Positions 14,091 to 19,365 of a DNA stretch of 20,633 bases are shown here, in pieces. A model generated the notes under the pieces. It saw nothing but the letters and a program-made list of their open reading frames with translations, made no database searches and was not told where the DNA came from. Position 1 is the stretch's first letter. Every line of letters starts with the position of its first letter. The translations under genes were made by a program, and so were the position numbers. Source of the stretch: CAZYLZ01 sp964648335 (lineage in GTDB: Bacteria; Patescibacteriota; Minisyncoccia; Phycocordibacterales; UBA2100); contig CAZYLZ010000019.1 in assembly GCA_964648335.1 (NCBI GenBank), forward strand, positions 1 to 20,633, written 5' to 3'.

Positions 14091-14130
14091 CAAAACGCGC
14101 CTGGCGCAGATGTGCGTCAGGCGCGTTTTG
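14091..14130. terminator. Bidirectional intrinsic terminator
   Basis: An 18-bp stem (14091-14108 with 14113-14130, one G-U pair) closes a GATG loop. Each outer end is a short T-rich run when read outward (GTTTTG). It separates the ABC permease from the convergent SPFH gene. Confidence 0.85.
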
Positions 14131-14141
14131 CTGTAATGGAT

Positions 14142-14921
14142 CTACTTCGTAAGGTTTAGAAAGGGAAGCGTCGCGTTTGGGATCATCTGTGCAGGCAAGA
14201 CGCCGTTCCACTTTTCTACAGCTGCACGCTCGACCTCGAGCTTTTGAAGCTGAATGTACTTCTCGTTGTTTGCTGCCTCTGACTTTACTCGGATTGATTG
14301 TGCCTGGTACTGCGCTGCGGTGAGGTTGTTCTTTTCGGCGAGTGCGTTTTGCTCGGCGGTGACCTTGGCCTCGATCGCTGCATTGAATGTCGGTGAGAAG
14401 TTGAAGTTGACTATAGAAACCGCCGAGACCTGGATGTCGTTCGAAGCGAGCTTCTGCGAGAGGAGCGTATGCATTTCTTCGGTGACATCGGCTCGCTTTA
14501 TAAGAAGCTCCTCGGCTGTGTACTTTGCCGTCACCGCCTTCGCCACCTCTTGGATAGCCGGGTCGATGATGCGCGACTTGTAGTCGGTTCCTATCTTTAC
14601 ATACAGCTCGTCTACCTTGTTGGGGTCGATGTTGTAGTTGACTGCAACCGTAGCGCTAACGGTCTGCAAATCTTTCGATGCTGCCGAGGCTTCGGTCTGC
14701 TCTTTCTGGGTTCGTACCTCGAAGCGCGTCGCCTGCTCGATAAGTGGGGTAATGAAGTGGATGCCCGGCATGAGGATGCGCGAGTAAGCGCCGAGTCGCG
14801 TCACGACGCCGCGCTCGCCGGCGTCTACGATAACAAACGGCCAGACGATGAGGATTACTCCAATAATGACGATTACAAGTAGCGCCTTGAGAGCGAGACC
14901 GGCCGAGACGTTGGGTTGCAT
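14142..14921 (-). CDS. SPFH/prohibitin-family membrane protein
   Basis: The 259-residue protein has one N-terminal membrane segment (about 9-32), then the SPFH domain (VDAGERGVVTRLGAYSRILMPGIHFITPL and following), and a helical coiled-coil part rich in Ala, Glu and Lys (KVTAEQNALAEKNNLTAAQ). Prohibitins form large ring- or cage-like assemblies at the membrane and often hold proteases or organise membrane domains. ATG 14921 is preferred over an in-frame ATG at 14987 because it places the membrane segment at the usual place. Upstream there is a weak extended -10 (TGC-TATTTT) near 14959-14967, and no Shine-Dalgarno sequence. No partner gene (such as NfeD or FtsH) is adjacent. Confidence 0.88.
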   Translation of the reverse strand: MQPNVSAGLALKALLVIVIIGVILIVWPFVIVDAGERGVVTRLGAYSRILMPGIHFITPLIEQATRFEVRTQKEQTEASAASKDLQTVSATVAVNYNIDPNKVDELYVKIGTDYKSRIIDPAIQEVAKAVTAKYTAEELLIKRADVTEEMHTLLSQKLASNDIQVSAVSIVNFNFSPTFNAAIEAKVTAEQNALAEKNNLTAAQYQAQSIRVKSEAANNEKYIQLQKLEVERAAVEKWNGVLPAQMIPNATLPFLNLTK

Positions 14922-15031
14922 GATGCGAAGGTGAGTTACTTGGTTGCTAATTGTGGTCAAAATAGCACGCTTCTGCACAAAGGCCATCCTGTGCTAGTGC
15001 GCGCTTAGGGCAAAAAAGGTTCAGTGTTAAT

Positions 15032-15059
15032 TTGCTTTAATCTTACTATATTGTATAAT
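15032..15059 (+). promoter_or_regulatory. Promoter of the 78-aa exported protein gene
   Basis: TTGCTT (15032-15037) and TATAAT (15054-15059) are 16 bases apart. The first transcribed bases resemble those of the promoter at 16508-16536 (see finding). Confidence 0.75.
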
Positions 15060-15085
15060 ACCTGCAGCAACAACGGAGTACGCAC

Positions 15086-15322
15086 ATGTCCAAGGAACTG
15101 AGGCTTGCGCCGCAGACGCTCTTGCTTCTTCTGCTCCTCTGCTTCACGATCGGCGGCTACGCCGATCGTGCCTGGGGACCAATCCCCGTGGTGCAGAACC
15201 AGCCACTGTACCCGCAGGTGCAGAGCGGGGTCTACCACGACTACGGTGGCTACTCGTTCGACTGGTCCGAGCCGTACACCGACCGCACGTGGGTCGAATA
15301 CGAACCGCTGACGGAGGTGTAG
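15086..15322 (+). CDS. Small exported or membrane-anchored Tyr/Trp-rich protein, 78 aa
   Basis: The 78-residue product has a Leu-rich hydrophobic segment (about residues 9-24) followed by a short extracytoplasmic tail rich in Tyr, Trp, Pro and acidic residues (SGVYHDYGGYSFDW). I see no family. The hydrophobic segment may be a signal peptide or an anchor; the site after GGYA is only fairly likely. GGAG lies eight bases before the ATG. It has its own promoter and a strong terminator. Codons are largely C/G-ending, suggesting good expression. Confidence 0.65.
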   Translation: MSKELRLAPQTLLLLLLLCFTIGGYADRAWGPIPVVQNQPLYPQVQSGVYHDYGGYSFDWSEPYTDRTWVEYEPLTEV

Positions 15323-15328
15323 GTGGTC

Positions 15329-15359
15329 GACGCGGCCTTCAATGGCCGCGTCTTTGTCT
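15329..15359 (+). terminator. Intrinsic terminator of the 78-aa gene
   Basis: GACGCGGCC (15329-15337) and GGCCGCGTC (15344-15352) form a 9-bp perfect stem, followed by TTTGTCT. Confidence 0.8.
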
Positions 15360-15395
15360 AAGGGAAAGCAGCTCAGCAGCACAAAGGAGGAGGCC

Positions 15396-15593
15396 ATGCC
15401 TACAGAGGTAGAAGACAAGCCAACCAAAAAGAAGCCTGCTAAAAAGCGGTACTGTTTGCATCCAGGATGCGGCGCACTCTTATCGCGCTACAACACGTAC
15501 GACTCGTGCCTGCGTCATCCACTGCCCAACGGGTATTTGGCACGCGATGGACGTGTGCTTACGCCGTCGGGCAAGTGCAAAAAAGAGGCATAG
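15396..15593 (+). CDS. Small basic protein with possible zinc-binding motif, 65 aa
   Basis: The 65-residue product has a Lys-rich N-terminus (PTKKKPAKKR) and a possible zinc site Cys20-x4-Cys25-x12-Cys38-x2-His41. This could be a small nucleic-acid-binding or ribosome-associated protein, but I do not recognise a family. AAAGGAGG precedes ATG 15396 at good spacing; a longer in-frame reading from 15342 would run through the upstream terminator and is rejected. A terminator follows. Confidence 0.65.
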   Translation: MPTEVEDKPTKKKPAKKRYCLHPGCGALLSRYNTYDSCLRHPLPNGYLARDGRVLTPSGKCKKEA

Positions 15594-15604
15594 GCCCCTA
15601 CTGC

Positions 15605-15630
15605 AGACCGTCCACTGGACGGTCTTTTGT
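15605..15630 (+). terminator. Intrinsic terminator of the 65-aa gene
   Basis: AGACCGTCC (15605-15613) and GGACGGTCT (15617-15625) form a 9-bp perfect stem with loop ACT, followed by TTTGT. Confidence 0.85.
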
Positions 15631-15665
15631 ATTGGACAAAGACTCGCCGTCATTTACCGGTGCGG

Positions 15666-15671
15666 TAGTAT
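15666..15671 (+). promoter_or_regulatory. Possible leaderless -10 element
   Basis: TAGTAT lies seven bases before ATG 15679, the same spacing as the leaderless starts at 2037 and 17259. The hexamer matches the -10 consensus at four of six positions. Confidence 0.35.
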
Positions 15672-15678
15672 AGAGATC

Positions 15679-15777
15679 ATGAAACACGAATCATTTCAAC
15701 GGCCCGCTTCTGAAAAGACACCAGTCAACATGCTCGAATCCTTCGCTCGGCGTCGAATCGAGCAATCTGCGCGATGA
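15679..15777 (+). pseudogene. Likely 5' part of a frameshifted gene
   Basis: A 32-codon reading begins at ATG 15679 (MKHESFQRP...) and stops at 15775-15777. The next frame (+1) is open from 15683 without interruption into the following gene at 15911, but has no ATG before 15911. The most economical reading is one gene, 15679-16480, broken by a one-base shift somewhere in about 15700-15775. Whether this is a true frameshift, a programmed shift or an assembly error cannot be told here. Confidence 0.5.
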
Positions 15778-15910
15778 TCCCGCTATCCATGCAGATGAAG
15801 GAATAACAGCTATCCTCTCGTTCCCGAGGATCCTCAACCTGCAGCGTGCACGCGCCGCGCAGAGCAAGAATAGAGATGCAGCACCACTCTCGATCGAACA
15901 GTCACGCGAC

Positions 15911-16480
15911 ATGTTTCGCTCGTTTACCGAATTCAATTTTCTACTCACGCATCTGCTTATAACCTCTGCGGACGACGAGTCGTATCTCGAGTCTTTCTGG
16001 CGCGCGATGAAACGCGTGGCAGAGGATGCTGACATGGTTCACGAGCTTGATGCCATCCGCAGCGGTATCGTCACGCAGGCAGCCGTGTATCACATATTTA
16101 TGGCACTCGGCAAGACTCCGTCGTTGTCGCATCCCGACGAAGACGCCTTTCATGCGATAGATATGTGGAATAGTTCGGACGAAGTGATCCAGATAAGCAG
16201 CGGACGCGAGCCTGGCGTCTACGACAGCGAGCATATCGCGTCGCCCGGCGTGCAGGTTGTTGACGCCGCCGGCACCATTGCAAGCTATAGCGCAGACAAG
16301 TATGTGACAGCAAAAACCACACGTTTCCTCTTAAAAGCCGAAGAATATGGAAAGCATATAAACCAAAAACTTAAGGCGTATACGCTCGTCATTCCGCGCT
16401 CCGAGGTCGACCGTTTGAGCGGGAAGCCAAGCACCAAGCTCATCGAGTTCTTCCGAATGCGACTCGGTACCGCCGTTTAG
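15911..16480 (+). CDS. Protein of unknown function (main part of a probably frameshifted gene)
   Basis: I do not recognise this soluble, mostly helical protein; 189 residues from ATG 15911. No Shine-Dalgarno sequence precedes this ATG. The same frame is open upstream to 15683 and reads as plausible protein (ADEGITAILSFPRILNLQRA), so the true protein is probably longer, about 266 residues, with the start at ATG 15679 in the neighbouring frame. The C-terminal part (TLVIPRSEVDRLSGKPSTKL) is Lys/Arg-rich. There is no signal peptide, membrane segment or catalytic motif that I can name. It is followed by a strong promoter for the next gene. Confidence 0.6.
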   Translation: MFRSFTEFNFLLTHLLITSADDESYLESFWRAMKRVAEDADMVHELDAIRSGIVTQAAVYHIFMALGKTPSLSHPDEDAFHAIDMWNSSDEVIQISSGREPGVYDSEHIASPGVQVVDAAGTIASYSADKYVTAKTTRFLLKAEEYGKHINQKLKAYTLVIPRSEVDRLSGKPSTKLIEFFRMRLGTAV

Positions 16481-16507
16481 TGAAGGGACCGGCATCCAGG
16501 GTGATAC

Positions 16508-16536
16508 TTTACAGATACGTAATTACATAGTATAAT
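16508..16536 (+). promoter_or_regulatory. Promoter of the PQ-loop-like membrane protein gene
   Basis: TTTACA (16508-16513) and TATAAT (16531-16536) are exactly 17 bases apart. The start is predicted near 16543, giving a leader with AGAAGGAAG before ATG 16569. Confidence 0.8.
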
Positions 16537-16568
16537 ACCAGTAGCATAACAACCAGAAGGAAGATCAG

Positions 16569-17141
16569 ATGGGAAGCGGTGAAATCACCTTCTTTGCGAT
16601 TCTTTCGTTCGTTTTCTCGAGCTTCGCGTACGTACCGTACATTCGCGGAGTGCTCGCATCGACGACCAAGCCGACGCTCTCGACCTGGATTTCGTGGGGT
16701 CTGATGGACCTTGCAATTCTCGGCGGCATGATCCAGTCCGGCACTATAGCGTGGCAGATGGTCTCGTACGTCATCGGCGTCGGACTCGTGATCGCGGTGT
16801 GCCTCTACAAGGGTGCCGTTTTGGGTTGGCACAAGCTCGACACGCAGTGTGTTTCGATCGTGGCGGCAGCAGTTGTGCTGTGGCTCGCGACAGGATCACC
16901 CGAAGTCGCGATCGTGCTCGGTCTTGTTGCAGCGGTCTTCGGGAGCATACCGATGATCACCAACCTGATCAACGGCCACGGAAAGGAATCGTTGCCGGCG
17001 TGGTCGTTGGTGTTTGCTGGTGGCATCTGCGGGGTTCTCGCAATCCCGTCGTACACCATCGCAAGCGCGCTGACTCCGGTCGTCTTCGTGATCATCCAAG
17101 GGGTTGTCATCGGGCTTATCCTCACTCGCCAGCGAGGGTAA
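16569..17141 (+). CDS. PQ-loop-like integral membrane protein, 190 aa
   Basis: The 190-residue protein has about six to seven hydrophobic segments in two related halves. Each half carries a proline-containing loop typical of PQ-loop/SemiSWEET-type proteins: SSFAYVPYIRGVLAS (Pro23) followed by KPTLSTWISWG, and AVFGSIPMITNLING (Pro128) followed by KESLPAWSLV. PQ-loop proteins transport small molecules such as sugars or amino acids, but the exact Pro-Gln pair is not present, so the assignment is by pattern. It is a single gene with a consensus-spaced promoter, an upstream AGAAGGAAG and a strong terminator, and a G/C-ending codon bias. Confidence 0.65.
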   Translation: MGSGEITFFAILSFVFSSFAYVPYIRGVLASTTKPTLSTWISWGLMDLAILGGMIQSGTIAWQMVSYVIGVGLVIAVCLYKGAVLGWHKLDTQCVSIVAAAVVLWLATGSPEVAIVLGLVAAVFGSIPMITNLINGHGKESLPAWSLVFAGGICGVLAIPSYTIASALTPVVFVIIQGVVIGLILTRQRG

Positions 17142-17161
17142 GAAGTAAGCCGGTTATCGTC

Positions 17162-17193
17162 ACACCAGAGCTCGCGCTCTGGTGTTTCTTTTT
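17162..17193 (+). terminator. Intrinsic terminator of the PQ-loop-like gene
   Basis: ACACCAGAGC (17162-17171) and GCTCTGGTGT (17176-17185) form a 10-bp perfect stem with loop TCGC, followed by TTCTTTTT. Confidence 0.9.
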
Positions 17194-17245
17194 ATCATCG
17201 CCACGAACTTCTGCCTGGGTTAATGCCCCTATCGTCCAAGTGCGG

Positions 17246-17251
17246 TATTGT
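17246..17251 (+). promoter_or_regulatory. Leaderless -10 element of the carbamoyltransferase operon
   Basis: TATTGT lies seven bases before ATG 17259. No Shine-Dalgarno sequence is present. An in-frame ATG at 17253 is too close to the -10 to be within the transcript. Confidence 0.45.
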
Positions 17252-17258
17252 TATGAGT

Positions 17259-17414
17259 ATGAATCTGCGCGCGATTCGACACTTGCTGAACCTTGCACGG
17301 AAGACCGACCGCTGGTGGCTCGTGCCCGCCGTCGTGTTTCTGTGCGTCATCGCACTCGTGGGTGTGCTCGCGCTCTTGGCTCCGGTGCCGACCATGATCT
17401 ACCCGATGCTCTAG
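17259..17414 (+). CDS. DUF5989-like small membrane protein, 51 aa
   Basis: The 51-residue protein has a basic N-terminal helix (HLLNLARKTDRWW), one membrane segment (LVPAVVFLCVIALVGVLALL) and a short PVPTMIYPML tail. This matches the shape of the DUF5989 family, small proteins commonly found beside NodU/CmcH-type carbamoyltransferases. The start is chosen from the -10 spacing (seven bases). It is the first gene of an operon with the next small membrane protein (four bases away) and the carbamoyltransferase. Its role may be to anchor or assist the enzyme at the membrane; this is inference. Confidence 0.65.
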   Translation: MNLRAIRHLLNLARKTDRWWLVPAVVFLCVIALVGVLALLAPVPTMIYPML

Positions 17415-17418
17415 CACC

Positions 17419-17619
17419 ATGTCCACCGCACGCGCTTTACTCTATCTTCGCGAGCTACCCATGACGCTTTTGGTGTTCGTGGTATATCTGTTTGGGGTCG
17501 GGTCTTCTGCACTCGTCTACCGGCTGACACACCACATATGGCGAGATACGGCACACAGCCGAAAGCCCCAGTGGCGCCGCGTTTCCGTCGGCGATGTAGA
17601 TCTCGCATCGCTCTACTAG
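17419..17619 (+). CDS. Small membrane protein in carbamoyltransferase operon, 66 aa
   Basis: The 66-residue protein has one membrane segment (about residues 15-35, MTLLVFVVYLFGVGSSALVY) and a basic C-terminal tail with KPQWRRVSVGD. It stands where an SxtJ-type membrane protein often stands beside carbamoyltransferase and DUF5989 genes, but is about half as long as SxtJ and only weakly like its C-terminal end. It may be a shortened relative or an unrelated small protein. It begins four bases after the DUF5989-like stop and ends one base before the carbamoyltransferase start, so all three are one transcription unit. Confidence 0.65.
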   Translation: MSTARALLYLRELPMTLLVFVVYLFGVGSSALVYRLTHHIWRDTAHSRKPQWRRVSVGDVDLASLY

Positions 17620-17620
17620 T

Positions 17621-19315
17621 ATGCGTACACTCGGAATCTCATGCTTTTACCACGACAGCGCAGTTGCCCTCGTCGAGGATGGCAAGCTCGTGATGGCACT
17701 CGAAGAAGAACGCTTCAGTCGCATCAAGCACGACAACGCGTTCCCGCGGCTCGCGCTCGAGCGGCTTTTGCATGATCGGCAACTGTCACTGGCCAACATC
17801 GATCATGTCGTGTTTTACGAGAAGCCGCTCAAGAAGCTCGAGCGAGCTCTCGAGGACTTCGTGGTAACGTTCCCGCGCAGTTTCGGAGCATTCAAAGAGA
17901 CGGTTCCGCAATGGCTCGCGCATAAGCTCGATGTCGAGCGCATCCTGCAGACCAACTTCGGCTTTTCGCGGTCGCTGCTCTATGTCCCGCACCATCTTTC
18001 GCATGCGGCCGCGGCTTTTTACACATCGCCGTTTCCGGAGGCAACTGTTGTGACGATAGACGGGGTGGGTGAGGACGAGACCACGTGCATTTGGCGCGCT
18101 GATCAGTCGGGCATCGAAAAGCTTGCATCGATACGCTATCCCGATTCGCTCGGACTCCTATACTCGACGATCACGGCGTACTTAGGATTTTTGGTAAACA
18201 ACGAAGAGTACAAAGTGATGGCGCTTGCCGCATTGGGTGATGCCGGCGCAGTGCCCGATATCGCACAGCTTGTCGAGGAATCGGCAGACGGCAGTTTTGT
18301 TCTGGCAGATCGCTTCTTTGCATACCGCGGAGGGATACATATGTGGAGTGACGAGCTCGAGAAATTGCTCGGCATACCACGAGTACGCGGTTCGACGATC
18401 GAGAAGCGGCATCGCGATATCGCCGCGGGATTGCAGAAGCTTACCGAGCGCGTCTACGCCGCTATCGTGCGGGAGGCATATCGTATCGCGCCATCGACGA
18501 ACCTCTGCTTGGGCGGAGGAGTCGCTCTCAATGCCGTCGCAAACGGGATAGTGTTCGACCAAGGGCCGTTTCGCGCTCTCCACATATGGGGTGCGGCCGG
18601 CGACTCGGGCGCTGCGTGTGGGGCAGCATTGTACGTCGATCGTGCGTATAGTGAACGTTCGGTGCCGGGTAGCGCGGTATCACTGTGCGTCGGGACATCG
18701 TATGCCGATGGTGCGTATACCCAGGCGATTAAGGATCGGCGGGTCACCGTTTGCGACTACGACGACGATCAGGTCGCTATGGAGATCGCACGTCGAGTTT
18801 CGCTTGGCGACGTCGTCGCTGTTTTCGACGGTCCGATGGAGTTCGGACCGCGCGCGCTCGGCAACCGCAGTCTCTTTGCACACCCTGCGCTTGCGTCAAG
18901 TATCCGAAAATTGCATGCCATAAAAGCACGCGAGACCTACCGACCCTTCGGTGGTATCTACTTTTCGGATCGTCTGCACGAATATGCGGTCGTTCCACAT
19001 GGCTACCGGTCGTACCCTTGTATGAATGTCTGCCTCAGGGCATTAGATCCAGCGAACATCCCGGCCATCGTACATGTCGACGGGACCTGCAGGGTACAGA
19101 CCGTCGAGCGCGCTAGTGACTCTGCCTCGCGTGCTGCGCATGTCCTTACCGAATTCGAGAAGCAGACCGGCTTGGGATGTATCCTCAACACGAGTTTCAA
19201 TACGAACGGCGAACCACTGGTCGAACATCCTGTGCAGGCAGTAAATACTTTTTTAGCCCTACCGATCGACAGCCTGTTTCTTGGGCGGTATCTTCTTACT
19301 AAGCGTACCGAATAG
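17621..19315 (+). CDS. NodU/CmcH-family carbamoyltransferase
   Basis: The 564-residue enzyme belongs to the NodU/CmcH/TobZ family, which transfers a carbamoyl group from carbamoyl phosphate to a hydroxyl of a sugar, antibiotic or glycan through a carbamoyl-adenylate. The N-terminal Kae1-like domain shows GISCFYHDSAVALVEDG, EEERFSRIKHD and the metal-binding motif HHLSHA (124-129). The C-terminal YrdC-like domain shows FGPRALGNRS (408-417), ARETYRPFGG and LNTSFNTNGEP. Length and motifs are complete. In this operon with two tiny membrane proteins, a surface glycan or lipid-linked sugar is a likely acceptor, but the sequence does not identify it. The start ATG is one base after the preceding stop codon. 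Confidence 0.92.
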   Translation: MRTLGISCFYHDSAVALVEDGKLVMALEEERFSRIKHDNAFPRLALERLLHDRQLSLANIDHVVFYEKPLKKLERALEDFVVTFPRSFGAFKETVPQWLAHKLDVERILQTNFGFSRSLLYVPHHLSHAAAAFYTSPFPEATVVTIDGVGEDETTCIWRADQSGIEKLASIRYPDSLGLLYSTITAYLGFLVNNEEYKVMALAALGDAGAVPDIAQLVEESADGSFVLADRFFAYRGGIHMWSDELEKLLGIPRVRGSTIEKRHRDIAAGLQKLTERVYAAIVREAYRIAPSTNLCLGGGVALNAVANGIVFDQGPFRALHIWGAAGDSGAACGAALYVDRAYSERSVPGSAVSLCVGTSYADGAYTQAIKDRRVTVCDYDDDQVAMEIARRVSLGDVVAVFDGPMEFGPRALGNRSLFAHPALASSIRKLHAIKARETYRPFGGIYFSDRLHEYAVVPHGYRSYPCMNVCLRALDPANIPAIVHVDGTCRVQTVERASDSASRAAHVLTEFEKQTGLGCILNTSFNTNGEPLVEHPVQAVNTFLALPIDSLFLGRYLLTKRTE

Positions 19316-19353
19316 GGGTCGACCATGTGCTAGAGAAAGGGCGCATTTGGCGT

Positions 19354-19359
19354 TAGAAT
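19354..19359 (+). promoter_or_regulatory. Leaderless -10 element of murF
   Basis: TAGAAT lies six bases before ATG 19366. There is no ribosome binding site. No good -35 is visible. Confidence 0.5.
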
Positions 19360-19365
19360 ATCGTG

